Positions 15,150 through 23,487 of a DNA stretch of 31,020 nt are shown here, piece by piece. The position numbers and the translations under genes were made by a program. Under the pieces are notes generated by a model that was not told where the DNA came from, searched no databases, and saw only the letters and a program-made list of their open reading frames with translations. The stretch covers positions 1 through 31,020 of the IMG/VR virus record IMGVR_UViG_3300047557_000172; one strand, 5' to 3'. Within the stretch, counting starts at the first letter, position 1, and each line of letters begins with the position of its first letter. This stretch comes from a virus.

Positions 15150-17030
15150 TTAGGACCTCTTCAAATAGCTTAGGGGGCTCTTGGCATCAGGGCTAATCTT
15201 TCCTTTGGCCAAGCTTTGTCCCTTTTGTTTGCGGATTTCCTCTCTCATCTGATCTAAGCGATCTGCACCTGCTTCAGATGAACCATTGCCCAAGAGAGCA
15301 ACTGTCTCAGCATCAAATACATATTCGCCATCAGAGAGTACGGCATTCACATCATCTGAACGACCGTCAGCACCTCCGCCTACGTTGTAGCTGCGGACCA
15401 TGTTTAATGCCCCACCGTTTGCCATCTTTGTAGGAGGCGCGCCGTATTGGTAGTAGGAAGTCTTAGGATTGCGGTTCACTGGTTGAGGACGACCTTGCGG
15501 CATGTTGCCCTGAGGCATCATTTGTCCACGCATACCGCCGCCTGCAGGAGGCATATTGCCAGTCTGCATTGCTTGTGCAAGACCACCCATAGGAGGACGA
15601 CGCATTGGCATCTGACCACCGTTTGCAAACTTCATCAAACCACCGTTACGTGCATTTGCAGGAGGATTGACTAGATCAAAACGAGCAGGCGTAAAGAACT
15701 GGAATTCACCACCTGTTTGTCCGTACTTTGAAAAATCATCGCCGTACTGATTCTGTTGACGAACATAGTTGTAGATGTCCATCGGGCGAGTGAAGCTAGG
15801 ATCACGGGTGCTGCCAGGTTGTGGCTGAGCACTAGGAGGTGCTCCTTGGCTCAATGCCCCAGTTGCAAGTGTAATACCTGCAAGTGTGGTCAACGGATTT
15901 TCAATGGCGTAGTCAACTACCTTACCAGCCAAGCCCGTCACGTCTTGCTTGTTGATGTCACCAAGTTCAAAGCTCTTAAGTTTGTCTGCAAGACTCTTAG
16001 GAGCAACAGACGGCGTAGAAGCGTACTGAATTGTTTCGGGTGCAGGAGTAAAGCCATACTGGTTAATAGTGCCTGCAGGGCTTCCCATGCCATAGAGCTT
16101 ACCGCTCTCACCAGTCCAAACATCGCCCATACCTCTGATCGATGGATCTAGGCTGTTCATGCTGTAGGTGAAATCAGGAATTGCTTCTTGAGCAATGCTT
16201 AAACCAGGGCCTCCCGTTGTGCTAGGGAACTGCAAACCAGGGCCTGTGCTCTGCATACCTGCAGTCAAGCTGTAGTCAATATTGCCTGACAGATCTCTTG
16301 GCAATGAAGCCATCGGATCAAACTTAGGCACTCTCAAACCAACGTTTGATTGAGCGCTGGTGTTCAGGTAGTCAGGTGTTGATACTTGTGCCAGAGGGCT
16401 TGGAGGAGGTGCAGAAGTGCTTGCAGTCGCAATGTCGTCTACCGTATTGGCTGCTGCATCATCAACAAAATCTAATGGAGTAGGATTTAATGGAGGCGGC
16501 GGAGGTACGGCCGCTGTTGTAGCTCCTCCAGGAATATTGTCAGGAACTGCATCAGACAATAGAGTCAGATCATTACTAGGAAGCGAAATCGCTTCATCAG
16601 GTAGTGTAGCTAGTCCTGTTTCAGTTCTTCCACTAAAAGCACTGTCACCGCCACCAAAATAATCAAATGCTCCCTTAGTAGCTCCTGCAGTAACACCTGC
16701 AATTAAACCACCTTTAAGAGCTTCATCAAAATCTTCACCTTGAACAAGGCCTGCCGTCGTGTTAGCAGCAGCTGCACCAAGACCTGCGCCAACGGCACCG
16801 GCAGCCGCTCCAAACCCGCTGAGTGCAGGGGCAATTGCAGGACCTAAAAATGCAGCACCGGCAACCGTAGCAACTGCCGTTAGAGGGTCATCTAGAATTG
16901 GCTGAATAACATAATCATCGATGGCTTCACCAACGTCACTAAGAACATCACCTACGCCCTCGACAACATCACCAACAGCTTCTACAACGCCGCCAATTGC
17001 GTTACCTATTGCTGAAACAACTGCGCTCAT
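15150..17030 (-). CDS. Internal virion protein with Gly-rich motifs and a conserved C-terminal module
   Basis: A 626-aa protein. Residues 1-40 have a heptad-like VVEAVGDVVEGVGDVL pattern, followed by a Gly/Ala hydrophobic stretch (52-95, GAAFLGPAIAPALSGFG) that could enter a membrane. The middle is Pro/Ser/Thr-rich and probably extended, with a proline run near 176-180. Motifs GGLMKFANGG (463-472) and KMANGG (535-540) match the 1064-residue protein. The C-terminus, about 548-620 (ADGRSDDVNAVLSDGEYVFD and LLGNGSSEAGADRLDQM), is a module I recognise from many aquatic-phage structural proteins, function unknown. ATG shares its A with the upstream stop (TAATG); GGAG lies 8 bases upstream. Confidence 0.75.
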   Translation of the reverse strand: MSAVVSAIGNAIGGVVEAVGDVVEGVGDVLSDVGEAIDDYVIQPILDDPLTAVATVAGAAFLGPAIAPALSGFGAAAGAVGAGLGAAAANTTAGLVQGEDFDEALKGGLIAGVTAGATKGAFDYFGGGDSAFSGRTETGLATLPDEAISLPSNDLTLLSDAVPDNIPGGATTAAVPPPPPLNPTPLDFVDDAAANTVDDIATASTSAPPPSPLAQVSTPDYLNTSAQSNVGLRVPKFDPMASLPRDLSGNIDYSLTAGMQSTGPGLQFPSTTGGPGLSIAQEAIPDFTYSMNSLDPSIRGMGDVWTGESGKLYGMGSPAGTINQYGFTPAPETIQYASTPSVAPKSLADKLKSFELGDINKQDVTGLAGKVVDYAIENPLTTLAGITLATGALSQGAPPSAQPQPGSTRDPSFTRPMDIYNYVRQQNQYGDDFSKYGQTGGEFQFFTPARFDLVNPPANARNGGLMKFANGGQMPMRRPPMGGLAQAMQTGNMPPAGGGMRGQMMPQGNMPQGRPQPVNRNPKTSYYQYGAPPTKMANGGALNMVRSYNVGGGADGRSDDVNAVLSDGEYVFDAETVALLGNGSSEAGADRLDQMREEIRKQKGQSLAKGKISPDAKSPLSYLKRS

Positions 17031-17485
17031 TATCTAGCTCCTTGACGTGGTGTCCCAAGTTGCAGAGTGACCCTGTATTGATTTTGTGGGGTCATCTCCA
17101 CTTGATAACCCATGCCAGGGTTTGGAGGATTCTTGGAAACATTACGGAAAATATTTAGAAGGCTTTGATCTTTGAATTCTGTAACCAAAACATCAAAGCC
17201 CGCTTTGTAGGCGTCAATCACGAATTGAAATCCTGATTGAGCAAAATTTTGTGCGGTGTCTGCGTTCAGTGCTCTGAATTGACCCTTACGAGGATCCTTA
17301 GGTGAGCCGTGAATGATGTAGATGACGTTGCCGTATCGATAGAATTTGCTGTCGGGCATCTGTACCTCCTTGACGAAGGTGGCATACAGGAATTCAGGTG
17401 GATATTCTGACTCTGTATTTTCGGCGGCAATTTTTAGAATCTCGCCGACCTGAAGCATTTGTTGTCTGCTATCGACTAATGGCAT
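17030..17485 (-). CDS. gp13-like internal virion protein (small)
   Basis: A 151-aa protein. The central part, GNVIYIIHGSP, FRALNADTAQNFAQSGFQFV and GFDVLVTEFKDQSLLNIFRNVSKNPP, then GMGYQV, matches the conserved pattern of small virion proteins of cyanophages and pelagiphages usually annotated as T7 gp13-like internal protein A, with a GNAT-like strand-helix order. I chose ATG at 17485, two bases after the upstream TGA and with GAGG upstream. A longer in-frame start at 17539 would lie inside the ketoacyl synthase gene and adds unrelated residues. It begins the internal virion block. Homology is judged by eye. Confidence 0.72.
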   Translation of the reverse strand: MPLVDSRQQMLQVGEILKIAAENTESEYPPEFLYATFVKEVQMPDSKFYRYGNVIYIIHGSPKDPRKGQFRALNADTAQNFAQSGFQFVIDAYKAGFDVLVTEFKDQSLLNIFRNVSKNPPNPGMGYQVEMTPQNQYRVTLQLGTPRQGAR

Positions 17486-17486
17486 A

Positions 17487-18608
17487 TCAAATCCTCTTAT
17501 CAAACAGTGCTGCGCTGAACACGTTGCCCATGCCTGCACTCAAGCTCATCACTATGCCATTAGGAGCTTCAACCGGATGCGAGAGGAACACATGATCCTC
17601 TTCTGTCCTATTCAAGATCTCAGGCACAGTGCCCAAATTCAAATCATTGAACAGCAAGAGGGTCTCTAAAAGTCCGCTCGCTCCCATCGTATGGCCGATT
17701 CGTTGCTTATACGATGTCGCTACAAACCCACTCAGGTTCTGTTCTAAACAAGCCTTTTCTGCAGCATTGTTAGACTTAGTCCCAGTACCATGAGTCTTAA
17801 CGATTTTAATTTGTTCTGGACGAATTTGACAAACTTCTATGGCACCTTTTATGGCTCTTGTAAAACCCTGGCCATCTTCTCGTTGACCGATGGCATTGCT
17901 CAGGATTTCAGTGGCCGTATAAGCCCCTAGAAGTTCGGCTTGTGGCTGTAGTCCAGACTTTTCCATAGCCTTTTCAGACTCAAATACGGCAAAGGCAGCG
18001 CCCTGGCCAATATAGAACCCAAAATTCTTAGAATCGAAGGCCGAGGGTACCACCTGGTGCTCCGCAGCCATCTTTTCAGTTAGTGTTGCTCCAGCTTCAC
18101 CGAAGAACTGGAGGGTCATATTGTTCACCTGGTCCTCAACGGCTAAGACAATGACTCGATCGAAGCCATAGAACCTGATCAGAGTCTGGACATCCATCAA
18201 CACCTTGAGGCTAGAGGTGCACGCGGTTGCATCCGTGGCTGTGTGATCTATTTCCCCGCACTGCGCAGCAATACGGCCGGCATAGATCTGGGTCAGAGAC
18301 AACGGAAGGACCTTATAGTTGAAGGTCATACTGTTCTCTTTGCCCATTTTGCGGCCTTCATTGGCAAAGTTACTATTGCCAGAGGCCAAAAGGAACGCGG
18401 TTTTGCCAGTCTGTGTCTGGCGAATCAGGTTCAAGAGATCTGGATCTAGGACCTTTTCTGCTATCACATGAGCAGGGTGAAACAGGCCTGTCTTGACCCT
18501 TGCGTAAGAGTCAGGGAACCAGTGGACTTTTTGTGGGAAATTGTGATCTTCGTAGACTTGCGTCTCTGTCGTGCAGACGTGACGGCTTTCGGTCAAGAAG
18601 ATTCTCAT
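17487..18608 (-). CDS. Beta-ketoacyl-ACP synthase (FabF/KAS II-like)
   Basis: A 373-aa thiolase-fold condensing enzyme that would join an acyl group to malonyl-ACP. All three catalytic residues are in place: Cys130 in DATACTSSL, His273 in KTHGTGTKSNN and His306 in KQRIGHTMGASG, with the conserved Lys301 five residues before His306. It is shorter than typical FabF (about 410), and the C-terminal gating loop is GMGN (in SAGMGNVFSAALF) instead of the usual GFGG, and the Asp after HGTGT is Asn, so it is a divergent member. The ATG at 18608 overlaps the ACP stop as ATGA, implying translational coupling; a GTG nine bases earlier is possible. Flanked by virion genes on both sides. Family is firm; pathway is unknown. 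Confidence 0.93.
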   Translation of the reverse strand: MRIFLTESRHVCTTETQVYEDHNFPQKVHWFPDSYARVKTGLFHPAHVIAEKVLDPDLLNLIRQTQTGKTAFLLASGNSNFANEGRKMGKENSMTFNYKVLPLSLTQIYAGRIAAQCGEIDHTATDATACTSSLKVLMDVQTLIRFYGFDRVIVLAVEDQVNNMTLQFFGEAGATLTEKMAAEHQVVPSAFDSKNFGFYIGQGAAFAVFESEKAMEKSGLQPQAELLGAYTATEILSNAIGQREDGQGFTRAIKGAIEVCQIRPEQIKIVKTHGTGTKSNNAAEKACLEQNLSGFVATSYKQRIGHTMGASGLLETLLLFNDLNLGTVPEILNRTEEDHVFLSHPVEAPNGIVMSLSAGMGNVFSAALFDKRI

Positions 18609-18895
18609 TGGATCCACCCAAATGCTTGTTCAAAAGATTCAGGTTGACGTCTACCATTAGCGACTAAGAAGTCAAAAGCTTCTTGTGGAGTTTTGGCTTG
18701 CATCTCCTTGCTCTTTTCATCTTCAACGTCGTAGATCTCGCACAAGTAAACTGTGCACATCAGCATGTCAAGGCTATCTAGACCAACATCGGTAAAGACT
18801 ACATCCATGCTGTCAATCGGTAAAAGCTCGTTGTGAAACGGCTTTGCTTTTTTAGCTACTTCGTGCAGCAGCTTGAGAAAATCTTGTTCTGTCAT
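18605..18895 (-). CDS. Acyl carrier protein
   Basis: A 96-aa acidic helical protein with the phosphopantetheine attachment motif DVGLDSLDMLM; Ser41 would carry the 4'-phosphopantetheine arm. Helix III, with LCEIYDVEDEKSKEM, and the following TPQEAFDFLV match the ACP fold. A 15-residue C-terminal tail, ending in FGWIQ, extends past the usual ACP end. No phosphopantetheinyl transferase or malonyl transferase is seen in the window, so host enzymes would have to charge it. Its ATG directly follows the stop of the 75-aa gene, and its own stop overlaps the synthase start, so the two are surely made together. Specific partner-substrate is unknown. Confidence 0.93.
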   Translation of the reverse strand: MTEQDFLKLLHEVAKKAKPFHNELLPIDSMDVVFTDVGLDSLDMLMCTVYLCEIYDVEDEKSKEMQAKTPQEAFDFLVANGRRQPESFEQAFGWIQ

Positions 18896-19123
18896 TTAGT
18901 CCACCATTTGTACGAACCGCTCAGCCCAGGAACGCCAGTCGTCAAAGAAAAATGGATTGGGGATATTCTTTTGGCTCAATCCCGAGATAACGCAGAATTG
19001 CAAACCCCACTGTCTCCAGTCTTCTTCATTTTCTAGCCTCGCTAGTGGACCATAGTTATCCAGATCGAGTACGATCTGATCAGCCCAATCGCGCAACTCA
19101 ATTATAACAGGCTGCGTGATCAC
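18896..19123 (-). CDS. Small conserved phage protein (75 aa), unknown function
   Basis: A 75-aa protein with two Trp-rich segments, ELRDWADQIV near the N-terminus and FFDDWRSWAERFVQMV at the C-terminus, the latter a pattern seen in many small phage proteins near tail genes. Its only in-frame start is GTG at 19123, overlapping the upstream TGA as GTGA, so translation depends on the tail-hub gene. It is followed without a gap by the ACP gene. It may belong with the tail genes before it or the ACP/synthase unit after it; no function is assigned. Confidence 0.72.
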   Translation of the reverse strand: MITQPVIIELRDWADQIVLDLDNYGPLARLENEEDWRQWGLQFCVISGLSQKNIPNPFFFDDWRSWAERFVQMVD

Positions 19124-20763
19124 GTGGAACCCCCTGCAACAGCCCCAAGCACGTTTCCGTCTGCAGGTTCGACGTGGGCAATGACCTGTCCCATCTGGTA
19201 GTCGCCATTGATCGTGTTCGAAGTGAATTTGAAGCGCAACTCTCGACGCTCTTCTTTGAACCAGACGACCTGCTGATAAGGATCTGCTGGTGTGGCGTAG
19301 ATGATACGCTCAGGACCTGCAACCTCACCTGCCTTGGCGTTGGTGCGACCAGTCAATTGGACGGTCATATTTTCAGACTGCACAAAGTCAGGCTCAATCA
19401 TCTCGACTCGGATCCACTTGCTCTGTGGTTGATTGCCAACTAAGAAGCTCATGTCAGCCGTCTCGAAGAATGAAGGGACTGCCGTGATGTTTTGACCATC
19501 AATCTCGTTGACACCGCTTTCATGCTGCCAGACCTTAAAGCCTTCTTCTGGTTGCACGATCCTGGTATTGCCGTCTTCTGTGATTCGAATGTCGTCGTTT
19601 TCAGTGATTCGAATGTTTGGCACAAAGTCAGATTGGGTGATGCCACACAACAAGGGAGCTGCATAAACAGGTGACCATTCACCAGCAGAACGACCGCCAT
19701 TAGGCAGTTCGGTGTCATACCAGGTGTTCTCTTTGATGTTGTAGATGACTGCGTGGGTGCATTCGGTAGCATCTCCACGGGGGTAGCACCACCAGATCTC
19801 ACCATACCGAGGCACTTTGTAGGCAAACACCTTTTGAGCAGCTGCCCTGTTTAGACCGTCAAAGAAGTAGTTGATGTTCAGGTTGTTAGGCACTTCCCTG
19901 ACCACGCCGTTAAACATCAAAAAGCGGTCAGTACCGCACCAGAAGTAGATGCCGTCATATTCGATGACAGAAGCTGCTGACAAGATGCTTGACTGACTGC
20001 TGATTGTGTCAAACTGGAAGATCTGGGTGCCACCAACAAACGAAGCGCGAATGACCGCATCTGCGGACCAGTAGAGGCCAGCAGGTGCATTTCCGGGTCC
20101 TCCTCTAAGGGGAAGTCCACGAACAATCTTTTGGGCGGCTATTCTGGCATTTCCTGAACCCACGCCTGTCAGGTCTGCAGGATCCCCAGCGACTGACCAG
20201 CCTAGAAAACCGTCATGGCCAAAGTAGGTCAGGTAGGGGTGCAAGACGCAGACGCCACCCGTCACGTTAGCTCCGGTGGGGAAAGTTGTCACTTCAGTTA
20301 GTAGGTTTGTGCCAATCAAATTGCCTACGAATAACTGACCGCCATCCGTGTTGCAAATACAGTTAGCATTAGGTGCTACCTGAGCCACCAATAGGTTCAC
20401 AGGAGGAACCCCTTGGCTGTCATAGATCACATCAAACTGCCAAAGGTTTGCGTCACTGACTTGCAGGCTCAATGGGGTTCTGTTGGTGATCAGACTAGAA
20501 ACACCGTTTCCATTGATCCTGAAGCGTTCTACGGTGCCAGCCGATCCTGAATGGAAGTAGGTGTAATTGTTTTCAGTGTACGTCTTAACCCCTCGGCTGA
20601 TCTCAGAGAGGTAACGGTTGATGACCCGGTAACCGCCGATCTTACGAGGAAGACCACGCTGCCAACGGACCCATTGACCGTCTACGTAAAAATCGCCTTC
20701 AAACCTGGTACCGTCACGCTTGATACCCGGTTGAGACCTAATGATAACCGGGGTTGTTGCCAT
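19120..20763 (-). CDS. Tail hub / DNA-stabilisation-like protein (predicted beta-propeller)
   Basis: A 547-aa protein rich in beta strands and aromatic residues. N-terminal GIKRDGTRFEGDFYVDGQWVRWQRGLPRKIGGY is the typical opening of phage tail/stabilisation proteins that sit below the portal. Repeated segments such as GIYFWCGTDRFLMFNG and EIWWCYPRG fit propeller blades. A small tandem repeat, RITENDDI then RITEDGNT, is visible also in the DNA (GTGATTCGAATGT at 19580-19592 and 19604-19616). It lies next to the adaptor and fibre genes. Its ATG shares one base with the upstream TGA. It may correspond to P22 gp10 or T7 gp12 in place, but homology is judged from pattern only. Confidence 0.7.
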   Translation of the reverse strand: MATTPVIIRSQPGIKRDGTRFEGDFYVDGQWVRWQRGLPRKIGGYRVINRYLSEISRGVKTYTENNYTYFHSGSAGTVERFRINGNGVSSLITNRTPLSLQVSDANLWQFDVIYDSQGVPPVNLLVAQVAPNANCICNTDGGQLFVGNLIGTNLLTEVTTFPTGANVTGGVCVLHPYLTYFGHDGFLGWSVAGDPADLTGVGSGNARIAAQKIVRGLPLRGGPGNAPAGLYWSADAVIRASFVGGTQIFQFDTISSQSSILSAASVIEYDGIYFWCGTDRFLMFNGVVREVPNNLNINYFFDGLNRAAAQKVFAYKVPRYGEIWWCYPRGDATECTHAVIYNIKENTWYDTELPNGGRSAGEWSPVYAAPLLCGITQSDFVPNIRITENDDIRITEDGNTRIVQPEEGFKVWQHESGVNEIDGQNITAVPSFFETADMSFLVGNQPQSKWIRVEMIEPDFVQSENMTVQLTGRTNAKAGEVAGPERIIYATPADPYQQVVWFKEERRELRFKFTSNTINGDYQMGQVIAHVEPADGNVLGAVAGGST

Positions 20764-21953
20764 CAGTATGTACCGCCTTGAATAGGATCTAGTCCGATTG
20801 CTACCTGAGCAGCCCCTTGAGAAGCTGCCGTAAAGATCGCAATACCCGTTGCCGTGCCACCTAGGTTGATCAGGGCGTTACCAGCAGTCGTGGCTCCAGT
20901 ACCGCCTTGGCTGATCGGAATCGGCAAGGCAAGACCGCCAGTATCCGCTGCCACCACATTGGTGCCGTCACAATAGAGGATCGTACGAGATCCGGTTGCA
21001 ATTGCCACACCGGTTCCTGCGGCAGTCTTAACAGTGAATGTGTAAGAGCCTGTCGTATCATTGGTCACCCAGTATTGCTGTACTGTGTTTGGCACAATGA
21101 TGTTTCTGTTGCCAGTCAAGACACCGGTAAACTGGTAAGCAATTCGATTCAGCTCTGAACCAGACAAGGTGTAGTTGCCTGATCCTGCAACGTCAATCGA
21201 TGTGTAGTCAAAGGCGAATACAGGAGCTTGGCCATAGCCAATCGTGTAAAACTGAACACCGTCTGTACAGATGACTGCTGAGTCTCCTGGCTGGAATGTC
21301 AAGGCAGATGATCCGTTGATCGTCTCTGATCCTGCAGGGTCTACAACAATGGCGCCTGTTCCTTCGTTTCTGAAGTTGATGAACCAGTTATCGCCAAGTG
21401 TGCCGGCTGCAGTCAGGGTTAATACACCAGCTCCACCGTTCCAGATCAATGTCTTTGCACGGTCGTTGCCGTTGGTTATGTAGTTTGTGCTGAATGACGT
21501 TACAGGCATGGACTGTGATAACACAGAGCCAATTGCTATTAAACCGGTGCCTGCAAGAGAAGCTGCGTTTGCAGATGAAACAGCAGCTCCAAATTGATAG
21601 GCTTGCCAGGTGCCAGCAGCTGTTGTATTGTTTGTCAAGTACAACTGCCATACAGTACCAGGCGATGCATTGAGTACCTGAACACCGGCATTGTTCTTGA
21701 CCACAAAGGCATTAGAGCCTACGTTGCTGAATAGGATTGTCTGGCCTGTCGATGCTTCTAATGCTGATGGCAAGATGATCGCAAAAGGGCCTGCAGAAGC
21801 AGTCACGTCCATGATCGAGGCAATCAGGTTTGTAGAAGGTGCAGTTTCAAGTGGCCAATCAAACGCCTTATCTGCCGTCAAGGTGACAGCAACATAGCTG
21901 ACGTCTGATGGGCTGATGTTATCGCCACCGAAGATGTTTGTGAAGACAGTCAT
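20763..21953 (-). CDS. Tail-fibre-like structural protein
   Basis: A 396-aa protein low in Lys and Arg and rich in Thr, Gly, Ala, Ser and Asn, with alternating beta patterns throughout, typical of trimeric tail fibres or appendages. It contains ISQGGTGATTAGNALINLGG (about 350-369), a motif common in phage fibre proteins, and ends in QGGTY. The similar final GGTY also ends the large fibre at 28566. It sits apart from the main fibre array, between the adaptor and the hub, so it may be the fibre or plug attached to the tail base. Start ATG at 21953 has GAGG upstream. Confidence 0.72.
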   Translation of the reverse strand: MTVFTNIFGGDNISPSDVSYVAVTLTADKAFDWPLETAPSTNLIASIMDVTASAGPFAIILPSALEASTGQTILFSNVGSNAFVVKNNAGVQVLNASPGTVWQLYLTNNTTAAGTWQAYQFGAAVSSANAASLAGTGLIAIGSVLSQSMPVTSFSTNYITNGNDRAKTLIWNGGAGVLTLTAAGTLGDNWFINFRNEGTGAIVVDPAGSETINGSSALTFQPGDSAVICTDGVQFYTIGYGQAPVFAFDYTSIDVAGSGNYTLSGSELNRIAYQFTGVLTGNRNIIVPNTVQQYWVTNDTTGSYTFTVKTAAGTGVAIATGSRTILYCDGTNVVAADTGGLALPIPISQGGTGATTAGNALINLGGTATGIAIFTAASQGAAQVAIGLDPIQGGTY

Positions 21954-21954
21954 A

Positions 21955-22608
21955 TTAAGCCTCGTTTCTCACGGCGCCACGGTCCAAGATCTTCTTAAGG
22001 TCTTCACCGTTAAGGGCTTGGGCTGCCATAGCGTACATGTTAGTCCATACAGGGATGCGCTCGTCATTCTTCAGGAATGGAGTCGCTTCTAAAAGAGTTG
22101 CGTAGAGCAACAAGTTTGGTGCAAATTCTGTTAGCCAGTTTGTCTGGTTGGCATCGTCTAGCAATGCTGGCAGCTCGTAATAGACAATCTCAACAGGGTA
22201 AGCAGCATCAGGTGTTGGTGCAAAGATCCAGTTTGTGTAGTTGTAGTCTGCATAAAACACAGGCTGAGCTACTTGAGTCTGATCGGGCCAATAGCTTCTG
22301 ATGTACTCATAGGCTCTTGTGAAGATCTGGACTCGTGTGTTGTTGCCTGTACCAGTTCCGATGTTCATGCTGATGGTTTCACGCCAGCGGTCTGGTTTAG
22401 GCATGACAGGAACACCAGCTTGCATATTCGTCACTACGACAGACTGAAAGCCTTGAATCTTCAGGTCACGACTGATACGACGCTCTGCCAACGTAATGAG
22501 GTTGGGTATTTGCGCAAATACAATAGGGTCAGTGGAGGCAGAACCACCACGTTCTAAGTAGCTTCGGACATCGTCCTTCAGCGTCGTAAAGGTCATTGCT
22601 GCTGGCAT
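21955..22608 (-). CDS. Head-tail adaptor / tail tubular protein
   Basis: A 217-aa protein. The pattern TLKDDVRSYLERG, IPNLITLAERRISRDLKI, a beta middle, then YYELPALLDDANQTNWLTEFAPNLLLYATLLEATPFLKNDERIPVW is the hallmark of phage adaptor proteins that link portal and tail, often annotated tail tubular protein A or gp4-like. A helix-rich start and end with a beta sandwich between fit. Start ATG at 22608 has AAGGA upstream. It adjoins the endolysin gene on one side and the fibre-like gene on the other. Family call by pattern. Confidence 0.8.
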   Translation of the reverse strand: MPAAMTFTTLKDDVRSYLERGGSASTDPIVFAQIPNLITLAERRISRDLKIQGFQSVVVTNMQAGVPVMPKPDRWRETISMNIGTGTGNNTRVQIFTRAYEYIRSYWPDQTQVAQPVFYADYNYTNWIFAPTPDAAYPVEIVYYELPALLDDANQTNWLTEFAPNLLLYATLLEATPFLKNDERIPVWTNMYAMAAQALNGEDLKKILDRGAVRNEA

Positions 22609-22617
22609 ATTCGTTCC

Positions 22618-23082
22618 TTAAGCAACCAAACCAGGCAAATAGACTGTCTTGCCATCACGCTTGACTGCTGTCAATTCTTGTTTTTTCAAATCAGCTGGGT
22701 CATAAGACACATGAACCCAACCACTGTCAGGAACACCTTGAGTATAAAACTCCAAGATGACCTGTGTAAACTGCAAATTCTCACTGATCCACTTAGCCAG
22801 CTCATGGTTAGGGACACCAGGAATCTCGATGTCAGCTGCCATGCCTTTGCAGTGGTCTGAAGTCTTAGAGCCGCCGACCTTGGCATTCACCTCAGGATGA
22901 CGGTAGCCAGAATTCACTTTCACGCCTTTCTGGTAATGATCGCGAACAGGCTGCAATACTTTTTCACAGAGAGCAACCATATTGGCAATCTCAGCTGTTC
23001 CTGGAGTGTTGTCCATGTCATGACGCAAAGCCGTCTCTGACTTGATCATCTCTTGCAAACTGAAGTTTTTACTTAGTTGCAT
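22618..23082 (-). CDS. M15-family peptidoglycan endopeptidase (endolysin)
   Basis: A 154-aa zinc peptidase that would cut peptide cross-links of the cell wall. It shows SGYRHPEVNAKVGG, then SDHCKGMAADIE (His77, Asp84) and WVHVSY (His124), the three zinc ligands of the M15A/M15_3 group. There is no signal peptide, so it would need the adjacent holin to leave the cell. Its ATG at 23082 has AAGGAG 8 bases upstream and overlaps the holin gene's end by 14 bases, so the two are co-expressed. Assignment is firm. Confidence 0.92.
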   Translation of the reverse strand: MQLSKNFSLQEMIKSETALRHDMDNTPGTAEIANMVALCEKVLQPVRDHYQKGVKVNSGYRHPEVNAKVGGSKTSDHCKGMAADIEIPGVPNHELAKWISENLQFTQVILEFYTQGVPDSGWVHVSYDPADLKKQELTAVKRDGKTVYLPGLVA

Positions 23083-23485
23083 CAGACTTCTCCTTGAACT
23101 TCATGTCCATGATCTTCTCAAGTGTGCGTCCGCCGAAGTAGAAGCTCATGATGAGCATGCCCCACTGGCCTAGCAGCTCGACGTACTTTTCATTGGCATT
23201 GTTGCCAAAGGCAGACATCATCGCAAATAAGAAGTAAGCGAACAAGATGAAGATCAACGTCATCGGGCGAATGTTCTTACTCAGCCAAGAATCACTGATC
23301 ATGTCAGCTTGTTGGCGCTTCGTCAGTTCCTGAGCTTCTACGTTGTCTGCATTCAATTCAGCCAAACGGCCTTCTTGCTGCATCTTCAGTAGTTCTGCTT
23401 GGGCCTTAGCCTTTGCTTCTGGATCAGGAATAAACTTGTCTAGGACCTTCATCCCGACATCGACGAGTGCTGTTAATGGAAACAT
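23069..23485 (-). CDS. Holin (GTA-holin 3TM-like)
   Basis: A 138-aa membrane protein. An N-terminal helical part (KAKAQAELLKMQQEGRLAEL) is followed by LSKNIRPMTLIFILFAYFLF (about 68-87) and, after a short loop, YVELLGQWGMLIMSFYFGGRTLEKI (about 101-125), the conserved arrangement of the 3TM holin family first named from gene transfer agents. It lies directly upstream of the endolysin, fitting a lysis pair. Two hydrophobic segments are clear; the third is amphipathic at most. The ribosome-binding site is weak (GGTGGG). Confidence 0.82.
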   Translation of the reverse strand: MFPLTALVDVGMKVLDKFIPDPEAKAKAQAELLKMQQEGRLAELNADNVEAQELTKRQQADMISDSWLSKNIRPMTLIFILFAYFLFAMMSAFGNNANEKYVELLGQWGMLIMSFYFGGRTLEKIMDMKFKEKSDATK

Positions 23486-23487
23486 GG

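Noticed and set aside
17487-18895. Ketoacyl synthase and ACP as a host-contig misassembly
   Set aside because: The genes are joined to phage genes on both sides by 1-4 base overlaps or direct abutment and share strand, so a chimera is unlikely, though read mapping would settle it.
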